64,000 nucleotides of DNA from Epiperipatus broadwayi. Taxonomy: Eukaryota; Onychophora; Udeonychophora; Euonychophora; Peripatidae. Positions 35,736-53,723 of the stretch are shown in pieces (positions within the stretch are counted from its first letter, which is position 1; every line of letters starts with the position of its first letter). A program made the translations under genes and the position numbers. The DNA lies in the NCBI GenBank assembly GCA_028023455.1, contig JAQFVV010000229.1, positions 434,501 to 498,500 on the forward strand, in the 5' to 3' direction. The notes under the pieces are model-generated. The model worked only from the letters and a program-made list of their open reading frames with translations, searched no databases and was not told the DNA's origin.

Positions 35736-35847
35736 ATGTTTTCTTTAATACCTGGAAAGTCTATTGACTGGGGTAAAAATATTGAACCACCAACTGGAGC
35801 GCCCCCTTGTGTAGATGAAGGAAATTATGCAAATTGTATTATGCAAG
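35736..35847 (+). CDS. First coding exon of a putative host single-pass membrane protein
   Basis: ATG at 35736 opens 37 codons plus one base: MFSLIPGKSIDWGKNIEPPT, GAPPCVDEGNYANCIMQ. It is followed by a strong donor, CAAG|GTAAGA. Base composition is visibly more balanced than the surroundings, and an in-frame TAG lies 30 nt upstream, which supports this start. There is no signal peptide. Two cysteines (residues 25 and 34) and a Pro-rich stretch suggest a short extracellular or luminal N-terminus if it joins the transmembrane exon at 55873. The exon ends in phase 1, which the 55873 exon accepts, giving GAT (Asp) across the junction. Family not recognised. It is too short for the exon structure alone to be proof. 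Confidence 0.6.
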
Positions 35848-36096
35848 GTAAGATATTATTGATTTTGCTATACTACTTTTATTTAACAAATATATAAATA
35901 TATTAATTTACAATGTATTTAAATATACATCTACAATTTGTAACAAAATTAAGACATGTCATTTTTTATTTTATTAATTAGCTTTTTTTTTTTTTAAAGC
36001 GCATTTATTATTTATTTTTTTTAGGAGAAATTAATCTACAAAATGAATTAGTGCTGTATTTACAAATCTCCATAATTTAAAATGAAATTTAGTGCT

Positions 36097-36270
36097 GTTT
36101 ATAGATAGATAAATATATATATGAATGGATGAATAAATAGATAAGTGGGCTAATAGATAGATACCTAGATTAATAGATAGGTAAGTAGGTAGATAAATAG
36201 ATGAATGGATAGGTGGAATGAGGGATGGAACAACCGACTGGCAGATATTCAGATAGATATGTAGATAGAA
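36097..36270. repeat. Degenerate (ATAG)n microsatellite
   Basis: Imperfect ATAG/GATA and GGTA units (for example GATAGATAAATAGATAAGTG and GATAGGTAAGTAGGTAGAT). Confidence 0.85.
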
Positions 36271-41394
<5,124 letters not shown>

Positions 41395-42140
41395 GTATAG
41401 TCAATTTAAATTATGGTATAATTTTAGATTTTCATTTACTGTACCAATGCTAAAATCTTAAAAATAATAGAAATATTTTTATTATATTAAATGCCTTTAT
41501 TGATGTGCATTGAAAAAACCAATTAATTCTTCAAACACAATTGAAGTTTTCACACTTAGCATGAAATAAAAGCATGGGGAAGCAGAAATCAATTAAGTCA
41601 ATCCCTATTTTTTATAACAAGGGGTTGACTTAATTAATTCCTGGACCTCCCATGCTTTTATTTTAAGTTAAATCTAAGAATTCCAATTGCCATTAAAGAA
41701 ACAATTATTTTATTTCTTTTTAGTGTACAGTCAATAAAAGCATTTAATACATATACTTTTTTTATTTCTATTAGTTTTAAATATTTTAATTGATTTTGGA
41801 AAATCTCTTTGTTTGTTTGTTAACTTTTGATCTTTTTCAAATTAGAATGAAATTTTGAAATTGAGGTTTAATATATTTAAATTCAATAGAATTGCTTCAA
41901 AATTGATATACAACTAAGTTATAAAACCTTAATCCATTTGGAATGCTTATCTTTTTAATATGTCAACTAGTTTGATAGATATGGAACAGAGAGTGCAAAA
42001 ATATTTAATAATTTCACATTTTGCAATTAACAATTATCATTAGAATTTTCATTTGGCTTAAATAATGGTCACAAGATGACAGTTCTTTTTTTTTTAATTT
42101 AATAACTCTTTAAACTATTTCAAATTTTTAATGTACATCT
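41395..42140. repeat. Diverged tandem duplication, copy A (contains a foldback)
   Basis: Repeated at 42246-42950 with a constant offset of 851-852 bp at both ends (GTCAATTTAAA at 41400 and 42251; CTTATCTTTTT at 41946 and 42798). Inside, 41540-41680 is an imperfect palindrome: AAATAAAAGCATGGGG against CCCATGCTTTTATTT, and CAATTAAGTCAAT against TTGACTTAATTAAT. Confidence 0.8.
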
Positions 42141-42245
42141 GTTACTATGTAATAATAATATATTTTAACTTATATCATAAATATCTACTTATATATATAT
42201 ATATATTGTGCCATTACAATTATATATATATATATATATATATAT

Positions 42246-42950
42246 GTCCAGTCAATTTAAAGTATGATATAGTTTTACTTTTTCATTTACTGTGCCAAAA
42301 CTAAAAACTTAAACATAATAGAGATAAAAAAAAGTTTTTTATTAAATGCTTTTATTGACTGTACACTAAAAATAAATAAAATAATTGTATCTTCAATCAC
42401 AATTGGAATTTTAGATTTAACTTCAAATAAAAGAATGGGGGTGTCTATTAATTAATTGAGTCAATCCCTATTTTCTATAATATGGAATTGACTCAATTAA
42501 TTCGTGGACTTCCTCTCCTGCCCCCATGTTTTCATTTCAAGTTAAATCAAAAAATTCCAATTGTTGTTTAAAATATTTTTTTCTTTTTCATGCATAGTCC
42601 ATAAAAACATTTCATGGAGTTTTTTTATCTTTATTATTAAATGCTTTTATTGATTTTGAAAAATTGTTTGTTTGTTTGTTAACTTTTGACTGTTTTTAAG
42701 AGAATGAAATTTTAAAATTAAGGTTTAATTAAATTCAATGAAATTGATTGGAAATTGATATATTACTAAGTTATACCACCCTAATTCATTTGAAACACTT
42801 ATCTTTTTAGTATATCAATCTTCAATAACATCACATATTACAGTGAATAATTATTGTGGAACATTCATTTGTTTTAAATATGAGATGGAAGTTTAAATAT
42901 TTTTTCTTTTAATAATAATACTTTTAAACCATTTTAAATTATTAATATAT
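42246..42950. repeat. Diverged tandem duplication, copy B
   Basis: Same order of motifs as copy A, including TTGAGTCAATCCCTATTTTC and its inverted partner GAATTGACTCAATTAATTC, then TTTGTTTGTTTGTTAACTTTTGA. It is preceded by a (TA)n run. Both copies begin at TA runs. Confidence 0.8.
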
Positions 42951-45900
42951 ATTGTGACCTTCCAGGTTGGCACCAGGAAGAAATGTGGGAGGTTCACATT
43001 CATGCTAATAATAGCTAGAGATAACTATTAAAGAAAAAATGAATTGTGATATAATTTAGTATTTAAAATTTGGTTTAAAAAATATTAAGACTTTAGTTGG
43101 GTATACCAGTTGTTAGAATTTTAAGTTACATGTGTCTGGTAGTGGAAGAGGAAGATGGACAATATCAGGGATTGTTGGTATGAGAGTTAAATTAATAGGA
43201 GAGCCATAGCAGGTATTTGTTCATTTTTTTAAATTTAACTTGTATATGTAGGTGTATGTCCATTTTACATCATACCATTAATTTAAATAATTTTTATATG
43301 TATTTTATTTATTATTTATTAACTATGTGTTACTTGAAATCTTACATTTAAAATTGCAAAGGTTATCTGTTTATTATTAGGTATCATTTGTAAGTCAATG
43401 CTTAATATTTAATTTTTTTTCTTGTTCCAATATTCTATTAATAATATTTTACAAGCAAGATAATTCTAGCATATTTCCAAGTTCATGATAATAAAAAAAG
43501 AGGTCATGACAGTGTATTTGTTTTGCGAAAAGGAATTCCAAAAAGGAAAGTGTAAAAAAATGATTATGGAAAGTGAAGTAATTATCTAAGGGAATAGTAA
43601 TATAAGTGAACTAAATATCATGAAAATTTACTACTGTTCCTGTGGATAATTTTTCTCTCATACTTATCAAAATAATACTACACATGGAAGAATAAATTCT
43701 TAAGGTACCAGCTCTGGCTTTTATCAACTGATGGTCTAAAGTTACTGTATTCAAAAATGCATGGATATTATGTAAGATTATTAATTATAGTTTATTTTAA
43801 TGTATTTACCACAAATAAATGATATTGGAATTATAAAAATTATTAAAAATGAAGATAACTAAAAAAATTGTATTAAATGCTGTAGTGGAACACTTTATGG
43901 GCTCTCAGTTAAAAAAAATTCTATTATACTATGCAAAATAAAATTAAAATGAAAGGATTTGTCTATTTTAACTCTTATATCAGGAGGATAGTTATATATA
44001 CCAAAGAACTTTACTATTTGCACATATAAAAAATTGAGTAATTAAATGCATAACTTAACAATATTTAGTAATTGATTATAACAACATATATATGCATGGA
44101 TAAATCATTGATAATGGATTTAATGGTTAATGAAAATTATATTAAGTACTAAAAAAAACTAAAGGAATAAAATCATAAACTTTTACTAGTATTATTTTAC
44201 TGAGTCAGAGATTTTCTTTGTTGCGACTAATAAAGTAATTCCATTGCACACAAGGATTGTTTATAATGTTTATTAAGAAATTCTAAAACATTGGAAACTA
44301 TTGCAACATTTGTCAGATTTTACTTCAGCCAGTAGGAGCAATGTTTGTATATATATATTAATGTTGTTAATTCATTATTATATTGTAAATAGCATGTATG
44401 CTTTCATACAAGTTTTCAAATCTAAAAAAAACTCAACATTTAATGATTAAATGTTGATAGATATTTCTTTCTATTTCCTATAATAGATAGATAATTTTTT
44501 TTGTTATGCTTGGTGTAACTTATTATTATTGTAATATAACAGTTTATTGTCTTATATGATTTAGAAATCATATTATATATAATCATATATTCATGTGTGT
44601 GTGCACTGTTGTAAATTATTTTTCAGAGTTGTATTTTATTTTTATTTCAGTTTCATTTGGTGTCATTTGTTAAAAAAATAGAGAATTAAAATTTTGTCTG
44701 TTTATAAATTTGTTTATGTAGGAAATACATTGAGTGCATTTGGATGTAGAAGCAATCGAGGGATAATTTTATTATGTGGATTGAGTTATACTCTCCCTGA
44801 TTATTTGCTTATTAAATTGTGGGTGATTAGTGTACTTACTTATTTGAAAGCATATGCTGAGATAGTTGTATTTTCTTTTCCTTTTAAATGAAGTGGCAAA
44901 TGCCCCATTTATTAATGATAGATCAGCTAAGTTCCGTAACCTTTGTGTCTTAAAAGTTAGTCGATATTATATTAATGAGTCAAGTTTGAATTTACAGATT
45001 TTGATTAACTCTCATGTATGTATATGCAAATGTTTATTTATTATTATTCCCCTCTCTTTCTTCATTTGGGTGTAGTTATTGTCAAACAATATATATACTG
45101 ATTATATCAGATAAATGTTTTATAGATTTTTATAATACATTTTAAATAAGATCATTAGTTTAATTATTAACTTATTGCACCATCTGTTCCATAAATAAAC
45201 TAGTAGAAATTATAATTTATAAATGCATTGTATTTGTAATTTTGTAAAGGTACACATACTCGAAAATATGGTAAACAAATAAATATTGAAGAAGACCATC
45301 ACTAAAATTACTAATTATAAATAATTATTAAATCATATTACACATATTATCAATATCTCATTTATTATCATTATTAACAATTCATCCTCCAGTATGAATG
45401 TAATATTAACTTAAGAAAATTTTACTTTATTTAATGAAAAGGAAAATAATAATAAAACTGTCACTTAAAATTTATATAACAAATATTAATCAAATTTGTG
45501 TTACTATAAGGGAAATATTAAAATCATCATTGATGTGTTATAAAATAACGTTTCTTATAATAAATGTTTTGTTAAAATAATATCCCATATGAGTTGTTTA
45601 TTATATTCATCCGATTGTCCATTTCCACACACACATATGTTTAACATAATATAATTATAGAATTTATAGATTTGTTAGTATAAGTCAATTATTTAAACAT
45701 TCCAGAGTTAACAGATCTTAACATTGCAATGTCAAAAATATGTTTTACCTTGCTTAAAATAGATGGTGATGTAGAATAAAAAGGTACCTGATCTTCATCA
45801 TTGTTTATACTTTATTTAGTGTAATGATTATCAATTTCACAATAGTCTTTATTACTTAATAGATGCTTATAATATAGTTGAATCAACATTATAGAATTGT

Positions 45901-46564
45901 TATTTATAAATGTTTCTATCATCTTATTTGCATCCTATATGACTACCATACCCTATAACCCCAACTGAGCTAAGCCATAGAGTAATATCAACATAAGAAT
46001 CTTATTAGTAAGTAGAAAAGCAATTTCAGTTATAAATTTATTCTATTTTGTATAGAATTGGTGCCTGGGCATTTATTTGTACATAAAGTGAAATAGATAA
46101 AGAAAGCAAAGGTTACAATATATATGATATTTACTATGTATAATTATATATATATAAATCAATAACTAATTTTTCTATTCAAATTGCTTGATAGTTTCTA
46201 GTTTTATTTTAAAACAATTGTCTTAAAAAATAGTTGTAGCAGATAACTTTTTTTAATCTAAAACAAACTTTATTAACTCAGAAAAAAAAACAATTATTGC
46301 AAATTTTCTTCTTTAGCTTTCTTTCTTAAAATAATTGTTTTAAAATATAAATAAAACTGTCAAACAATTTTAAATACAAAAATTCATTACTGATTTATTA
46401 TACATATATAATTATGTATGCATACTAAATATGATATATACATTCGTCATCATCATCAACCATATATATATTAAACTTACTGCAGAAATATCTAATGATA
46501 TTTATTTAAAGTAAATTTATTTACATCATATAACTGTGAAAACATTAAATAATATATATATTAA
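42951..46564 (+). other. AT-rich sequence, possible LTR start at 42956
   Basis: After ATATAT the sequence TGTGACCTTCCAGGTTGGCA has the look of an LTR start. It lies ~5.4 kb upstream of the + strand coiled-coil remnant, close to the 5.3 kb between LTR start and gag in the array. Two frames at 44694-45075 show no known domain. Otherwise no gene. Confidence 0.3.
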
Positions 46565-46830
46565 CACTAATTATTCACTCAACTTAAAGTACAATGTAGT
46601 TTTACATTCTTATTTATTGTGCCAATAAAAAAAAAACTTCAAAATAATAGAGATATTTTTTATATATTAAATGGTTTTATTGACCCCCCCCTCCCATTCT
46701 TGTATTTCGAGTTAAATCTAAAAATTCCAATTGTGATTGGAGAAACAATTATTTTATATCTTTATAGTGCACAGTCAATAAAAGCATTATAATTTTTTTT
46801 ATCTCTATTATTGTTATTATAATTAGTTTT
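46565..46830. repeat. Partial third copy of the 41-42 kb repeat
   Basis: ACTTAAAGTACAATGTAGTTTT, TATTAAATGGTTTTATTGAC and AGTTAAATCTAAAAATTCCA match copies A and B, but the palindromic middle is missing and replaced by a C-rich join near 46685. Confidence 0.7.
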
Positions 46831-46834
46831 ATTT

Positions 46835-47520
46835 AAAGAATGTTATGTGGAACATGGAATATAAAATAGATTTTCTTGAATTTAATAGTCTGATAACTGG
46901 GAAGGCAGAAAAAGGAGTACAAAAAAAAAACTTATTGTCTTTTAAACTGGTTGGTAACAAAAAAAACTTAGTTTCAAAAATTTATAAAAGCAAAACTTCT
47001 TTATTTGTTTATTATTTTAGAGTAGATGAACAAAAGAAAAGATTAAACAACAGGAAAGGAAAGGGATTTATATCTCTCATTGGTCCAAATTCTAGCAAGC
47101 TGGATTAATTATTAATGGATTAACTTATATTTGTATCTTCTGATTGGTTAATAGTTTTTCATAATCATTATATGATGGAAACAGAACATTAAATATTCAA
47201 AGACCCTAATCAACAAATAATGTCATTAAAAGCTTTGCTACCTGATCACAAAGTGGGTTCTAAAAAATATTACAATTGTAAAACCTATAAAACAATGTTT
47301 TTTATAGTGCATGTTACAACCTACTATTGATTAAAATGGTAGTATTATTTTATTAATAATTTCTTTGTTTTATTTCAAAGTATTATTGATGAAAAAGTTA
47401 AAGCATTCTAAAAATAACAATTCACATAATTTGTTCAATAATTATTAATCTTAAAAAAATATTTATTTCAAAGAATAATATTTTTTAAAAATTACTGGTA
47501 GGAAAATATAATTTCAAATG
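46835..47520 (+). repeat. Direct repeat, left copy
   Basis: Recurs at 53878-54570. Shared blocks: ATAGATTTTCTTGAATTTAATA, CTGGATTAATTATTAATGGATTAAC, CTGATCACAAAGTGGGTT. It includes an 87-codon frame (46845-47108) that is broken in the other copy. Probably LTR or leader of a retroelement on the + strand. Confidence 0.75.
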
Positions 47521-48359
47521 TGTGAAAAACAGATATGAACAAATGCAATGACCAATGGCTAAACTACCATTTTAAATCCATTGTCTAGGTTGTTATTTGT
47601 AATATTAAATATTTTTCTTAAGAGAGAATATATTGGAATTTCTTGAAGTTTTTTATTAAGTTTAAAATAAATCATTGTTGTGAATATATTTGAAATGTAT
47701 TTTTACCTTAAAGGATCATTGAATTAAAAGATATAAATTAGCTCTATATAAAAAAGTTGTTATTATACTTGCACTTGGGAATGTATGCAAATTTTGATAA
47801 AATTCTAGGTGGATAATACATGAGCTTCTTAAGAAATGCTTAATTTCTGGTGTATTATATTTAGATTTGTTTAGAATTACTAAAGATAGAATACCTAGTT
47901 TTTTGTTTCAATCGATTATGTTTAGTGAATCTAGTTTGTGGTCATTGTTTATTGGTGTGTCATTAGAGAAATAAATATACTATTGTTAATGCACTAACTA
48001 TCATAAGTTTTAAAAAATAATATTATCAAAAAACTTTGGTATCTTCATTGATAGCTTCAAGATGAGTTTGACATATTGGGCATGATTGAGAAATAAAATT
48101 TGGGGAAAGGAAGTAGAAAATAGTCTTTGATAAAATAAACTTACAAATTTGAGATAAAATTAGATGAGAGACCATGCCTTGAAATAATTTTTAGTTAGTA
48201 ATAGAATATAAGAAATAAATTTAATAAATAATAAATATAATTTTAAAGAAAATTGAAAGAAATGTGAAATTAGAAAGCCAACATTATTTAAAATATATAT
48301 CCATCTCTTAATAGAAGTTATGGTTGATGGGTAGAGAGATATTTCATTCCCTTTCTTCA
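47521..48359. other. AT-rich, no gene
   Basis: No frame or repeat recognised. Composition shifts to A-rich on the + strand near 48100, where the next remnant begins. Confidence 0.5.
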
Positions 48360-49650
48360 ATTAAAATATGTGATTGCAAGAGAAAATTTTGAGAAAATAT
48401 GAAAGAAATAGAAATAGAATTATAATACATGAATCAACAAAATGAGCTAGTCAAAAAAGAAAATCTCAGTACAAAAAAAGTGATTTGATAAGAGAATTGT
48501 GATTTTAAAACAAATGTAACAAAATGTTCATAATCTAGAAAATAAAATAGAGAAGAATCAAGAAGAGTGTATAATAGGACAAGGACAAGAACAAATAAAG
48601 CAAGATTTAGATACGAAAATAGATCAAAGTCAATAAGATTGTAGAAGACAATAATATTTTGAAAGTAAAATAATGAAAGTATAGCAAGATTTACAAAATA
48701 TGTTAAAACAGAAGTTTAAGCTAATCCAATAGGATTCGAAAAAGAAATTAAAATAAATCAAGAACAAATGAAAATTTACAAAAGCAAGTTGGAATAGGTG
48801 GAAACTAAAGTGAAAACAGAACAACGTCAAATAGAGACAAAAATAGAAAGTGTAGAAGATATCATAGTAAAAGGACAATGAATTAAATGGATGAAAACAA
48901 AGTTAGAAAATGATAGATTAGAATACAAACACGGAGAGAAAATTGTGAAAGGTAAAGTAGAGAAAGTCCACAATTATTAATAGATTTTGAAAAAGAGCAA
49001 GCAAAATTAGAAAAATTTTAAAAGATACTAAATGAACTAAAAGTTGAAATAAGTTAATTAAAAGGCGATGTTAACTTAAATAAATAGACATGAACAGTAT
49101 TGTAAAAGTGATCAGTCTCTGATGGGTGAAAGAGAATTAAATGAAAAGATGTATTGAAATAGGAATATAGATAAATTAAAGATAGCGGGGAAACATAATT
49201 TGAAAAAATAATATTAGTAGATAACAAAGAAATAATAAATAAATTAAATATTTCAGCGAAAATATTAATTTCTATAAAAGATTTTAAAAAGAATTTCAAT
49301 GTGTAATGGAGAACATTAAAATTGAAAAAGATAAAAGCTTGTCAACAAATTTATATTCAATAATAATCCTGGACGAGAATATAGACTAAATGGAAATAGA
49401 TGTAGTAGTTGGTGAAATTTCAAAATATGTTGAAATTATTGAATATTTTAAAAATAACATTGATTTTATGGATGAACTAAAATTAAATGAAGAAGAACTT
49501 GAAGTAGAGATAGAGGAAAATGTTTCTGAAGAAGTACAAAAAGATAAATGTGCGCTAGATTTAAATATAATTAAGCTGCATAAAGTTTCAGAAACTCGAA
49601 CTAATTCAAAAGAAATAAATGATAGAAGAAAAAAATCCAGGAAATATTAG
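48360..49650 (+). pseudogene. Degenerate coiled-coil gag-like remnant
   Basis: The + strand is rich in Lys, Glu, Gln and Asn codons in heptad-like order across many frame breaks (EQIKQDLDTKIDQSQ near 48591, EKDKSLSTN near 49327). It ends with an 86-codon frame at 49390-49650 (MEIDVVVGEISKYVEIIEYF..., rich in E). The minus-strand frames here are hydrophobic shadows. Composition and layout match the coiled-coil part of the gags at 4 and 26 kb, but I see no capsid motif (VKPF, AKDWW) after it. A host coiled-coil pseudogene is possible. Confidence 0.45.
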
Positions 49651-50999
49651 AAGATAGGTATAAAAATGTTATTATATATAGGTTGTTAACTCTCATTAAC
49701 AAAATTACAATTCAATTAAATTATAAGTGCTACGAACATGAATATTTATATAAAACTTAAGTTTCAATGTTTATTATAATATTATGTTAAGCTAATTTCG
49801 ATGTCTTGGTCTGATACCATATGGGAGTGCTACAAATATGATATCAGATCAAGATATTGAAAGCAGCTTAGAAATTTAAACTTTTCTTATCTAAGCATTT
49901 CTAGTGCTTATAGAGAAATGAAATATGGGAGACAGTGGAAAATGTGCAACTCAAGATGATGAAATGGAAAAGATATCTTGTGCAAAGTTATTATGATATG
50001 AATAAATATTTCAAAATGATTAGAAAATAAGTATAATTATATCCATTGTTAGAAATAAGATAACATTTGGCTATCTAAATAGTGCTTATGTTAAAAAAAA
50101 ATGAAAAAAAGTGGAGATAAAACAAAGATATATTTGTAAAGATGGGAAATGTAACTGACCTTTTATAAGTTTCCCAAAAATAAGAGATGTAACTTATTTA
50201 ATGAAATATTCTGAACCTATTCACAGAAAACATGTATTTTTTTAGTTATACATTTAAAATTATAAATCATGCTATAGAGAGACTTACAATGCTAAATTCA
50301 AAATTTAACAGCTAATATTTGTAATAAGATTATACAATTTTCATGTGTAAATATCATATGGAAATTATTTCAATAAATAATGCATATTATTAATTATTAA
50401 TGTTATATAGTTATAATTTTCAATTTAGAAAATATTTGTTCAAATTAATAAACTTTTAGTATAATGTTTGTTATAATAGCTCTGTTATAAAAGATATTAT
50501 ACCGAGACAAAGTCGGTATATGTAAACACACACACACTCAAGCTGTATAAAATACTCTTAACGTTATATTTTGTAACCTTTAATAGTTTTCTTTCCACAT
50601 TTTCTAAAATACATTTGTAAAAATAAAGATAATAATTGTCTCATTAAATAGTTAAGGCTTTCGTATAAATTAATAATATAACATTCTCTAAAAATATAAT
50701 AAAAGAAAATATAATATGCTCTTATAAATATTAATAGATAATTTCCACTTGTATACGCCACGGGGTATTTAAAAAAGGGTTTCTTTTAGAATTATAATTA
50801 TAGTAAAAATAAAACTTATAGAAATGATTTTGAGAAAAGATTAAATGCTCGACTTCTAAGTTAATGTAAATTGTATTGTTCTGGTAAGACACGCACACAC
50901 GTATGCACTCAAAGTGTGAATGAATAGAAGTTTGTTAACTGAGATTGCAACATGAGATTGCCTAGACCTAAAATTGCCTTAAGCACAAGGATTGAGTGA
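49651..50999. other. AT-rich, no gene
   Basis: A short inverted repeat, TATACCGAGACAAAGTCGGTATA, lies at 50498-50520, followed by a (CA)n-like stretch. It may mark the left edge of the LTR-like block that ends at 52645, but the edge is not defined. Confidence 0.4.
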
Positions 51000-51245
51000 A
51001 CATTTACATCGGACGCGGACCCGAACGACAACTCTAAAAATATGGAACTCTGGGGGGAGATTGGATCCTAAGATAAGATCCATCTCATATAAATATCACG
51101 GGAAATCTATTCGTTTGTTGACTTGATATTGTTGCTTAATATGTTTTTTGCTTAACGTGTTTACTTGATATAGCTTGATATAAAATAATATTCTTTCGTT
51201 TCGCCGTATCCGAATTCAAGATGATCATTGTGAAATTAATACTGA

Positions 51246-51299
51246 GAGCGTCGATTATCATGATGGGCTAGGAAACCCGTCAGTGACTGATCGACGCTC
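51246..51299 (+). ncRNA. Two-stem RNA-like structure in the leader
   Basis: The outer stem GAGCGTCGAT (51246-51255) pairs exactly with ATCGACGCTC (51290-51299). An inner stem TGATGGG (51261-51267) pairs with CCCGTCA (51276-51282, one G-T) around CTAGGAAA. Ten GC-rich base pairs in AT-rich DNA are unlikely by chance. It may be a retroelement leader or packaging structure. It is not a clean hammerhead. Confidence 0.5.
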
Positions 51300-52548
51300 C
51301 GTCACCAAATATCTCCGAAGCTATGAATATTTAACGACATCTCCACTTGAAATTAATGCTCCGATCAAATAATAATGTTCCGATCAAATAATAATGTTCC
51401 GAGAAATACCAGAATCGTCCAGACCACGCTATGCTCAACTTTGAATAAAACGAATAACTTCATTATGAAGATGCCATCTCCCACGTTCAAATCCTCATTT
51501 CATTCGAAGCAGCGGAAGTCGAAATCCAAATCCTAGGTAAACAATTTATTTTACTTTATGTTTCATTCACTCCATTCGTAAACTCTTAAAGGCAATCTCA
51601 TAGTTAACTAACTTACACTTGCGTAAATTAAATCATAAAAGATTCCGTAATATTTAACCTATTATTGTAACTTATCTTTGTGTAACCTCAACATTCATAA
51701 AATCAAATTTAATCTTAGGACTTTTCCAAAACATGAACTCTGACCTTAATTATTATCTAATAAGCCATCGCAATTACTTTAAGATATAAAATGAAATTTG
51801 TATTCCATATTGTATTATGTATATATTTCTTTCTGTGCGAGTGCGTGAATGCGTGTGTGTGCGTGTGCAAATAAAATTTAAATTAATATTGCTTTTTTAT
51901 ATTCAATAAATTTGTTCAGTATATAAACAAGTCGAGCATTTCTCAAATCTTTTCGTACAATTAAATTCTTACTTATTTCTTTTTTTTAATCTTCAATAAA
52001 GTTATCATTTAATTACACTAATTTAGATTTATATTTGTTTACTTAACCATTTGTTTCTTTTTAAAATGTCTTTTGCCAACATCGTGCCGTAAGTCACGAT
52101 GTTTATTTATTTACTCTTAGTTAAGATAAGTTAAGAATTGGGCGGGCCTATAATAAAACATAAATAAATGTTTAATGCGAATATTGAAAGTAATTCATAG
52201 GGGGGATGATCTTAGAAGTTTAATTGTTTTGGAGGGATGAACGAACAGTCGTATTGGTCGCCAACAACCAATAGTTAAGTCCAGTACTAGGATCACTCAG
52301 TTAATAAACAAAACTTCCTTCCCATTAGTGTACAGTGCGTCTTTTACGTAAGGAGTAATTGCTGAAACAATTACATCGTGGCCCTGAGTGACCCTATTGG
52401 TCCATGCTAGGAGTCGGAGCTGGTGGGCGGGATTAGACTTCGAAATCGTTTTGACATGACGTAAGGTGATGCGAGAAGTTAAATAATAATTAAAACATCG
52501 TGTCTGGCGCCCCCTTGTATTGATAGTGAATAATTACCGATATAAGAA

Positions 52549-52560
52549 AATAAATAAAGC
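52549..52560 (+). terminator. Candidate poly(A) signal of the LTR-like block
   Basis: AATAAATAAAGC, 85 bp before the block end; the same motif lies at 59565-59575 in the related element. Confidence 0.5.
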
Positions 52561-52645
52561 TTTACGCTATGTCATGTTTGTTTCGGAGCTCTCGATCTCT
52601 TTTAGGAAAGTACGGATAAAAAGCTAAAATAGGCGGACGGTAACA

Positions 52646-53083
52646 ATATATATATGCAAAATAAAAAAAATTAATACAGGGAATAGAAAATAGCCTAAAT
52701 AATTGCATATTAATATAAAAGATTTATTTTAAAGGACAAATATTTATTTATTTTTGAAAGAAAGAGAAATTGAAACAGTAGTTTCACATGACAATTTATA
52801 AAAGAGAAGAATATTAATATAATAAAAAATGAATCAAACAAAATAAGTTATTACATTATTTAATTAGTTTTCTTGTAGATATTTAATTCATATAATTTTT
52901 TTTATATTGTAAGGTGTGGTTATTAAAATAATAATTATAATTTTTATCTTGATTATGGATAGACAATATAATCATAAAAATGGTAGGAATATATGTAAGC
53001 ATATGGAATAAATGTAAATAAAGACACAAACCCATATATATATATATATATTGCATTATTATATTAAAATATATTAAAGAGTA
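52646..53083. other. AT-rich spacer with TA run and target-site duplication
   Basis: No gene. A (TA)n run at 53036-53050. 53071-53083 (ATATTAAAGAGTA) is the left copy of the duplication flanking the palindrome. Confidence 0.7.
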
Positions 53084-53723
53084 AACAATGAGGATTTCCA
53101 ATTTCTTTACAAGCTTTGTGATAAATGCTTAGCCAGAGCCAGCACTTAAAATATCTCTGTCAGGAACCCCTCCCCAACCCCCTGAACATGGTTTCGTGCT
53201 GTTGCACTCCTCAGAGAGGTGTCAGGGTAGGTTCAGACACTAGATCTAAAAATACCAACCCAAAGCCAAGTACTTATTTAAAAGTTATCTATTGAGTGAA
53301 AATTCTGAAATTTTCAGACATCTAACATGTCTTCAAACCCAGCTATCCAACTCAAATAAATATGGTATGGCTGAAGATCTATCAGCCCCATATAACTATT
53401 TGAGTTGGATAGCTGGGTTTGAAGACATGTAGATGTCTGAAAATTTCAGATATTCCACTCAATAGATAACTTTTAGATAAGTGCTTGGCTTTGGGTTGGT
53501 ATTTTTATATCTAGTGTCTGAACCTACCCTGACACCTCTCTGAGGAGTGCCAAAGCACGAAACCATGGTCATGCATTGGGGAGGGCTTCTTGACAGAGAT
53601 ATTTTAAGTGCTGGCCCTGGCTAAGCATTTATCACAAAGCTTGTAGAGGAATTGGCAATCCTCATTGTTTATAACTTACAAGCTTTAGATATAGGGTCAT
53701 GTGATCTATGACTCTTATTTTGA
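53084..53723. mobile_element. 640-bp near-palindromic element with 13-bp target-site duplication
   Basis: ATATTAAAGAGTA occurs at 53071-53083 and again at 53724-53736. Between them, two ~285-bp arms are reverse complements around a ~45-bp spacer (about 53358-53405). Arm landmarks: CAATGAGGATTTCCAATTTC, GATAAATGCTTAGCCAG, TTCAGACACTAGATCTAAAA, TTGAGTTGGATAGCTGGGTT. Single-arm copies lie at 34446 and 10970. A 13-bp duplication is typical of LINE-type insertion and not of DNA transposons, so this looks like a SINE-like repeat inserted as a head-to-head dimer. Confidence 0.85.

Larger units (their letters stand above)
51000..52645 (+). mobile_element. LTR-like block with leader exon (related to 57820-59708)
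   Basis: The right end GGCGGACGGTAACA abuts ATATATATG, like GGGCGGATACA|ATATATATG at 59708. Both blocks also share GGGYGGGCC, CTGGCGCC and AATAAATAAAGC in the same order. A GC-richer leader-like region (51005-51536) follows CATATAAATATC (a weak TATA box near 51088) and ends at a donor-like CCTAG|GTAAAC. A 19-bp unit (CCGATCAAATAATAATGTT) is repeated 2.5 times at 51360-51402. A G-run (AGGGGGGATG) at 52198-52208 could be a polypurine tract, in which case a shorter 3' LTR would be 52207-52645. Confidence 0.5.

Noticed and set aside
44694-45075. Two hydrophobic + strand frames, the first after a TTTTTATTTCAG-like acceptor
   Set aside because: Two overlapping frames, no donor in a useful place, AT-driven residue use.
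48160-49299. Hydrophobic minus-strand frames (F/Y/L-rich)
   Set aside because: Shadows of the degenerate + strand coiled coil.
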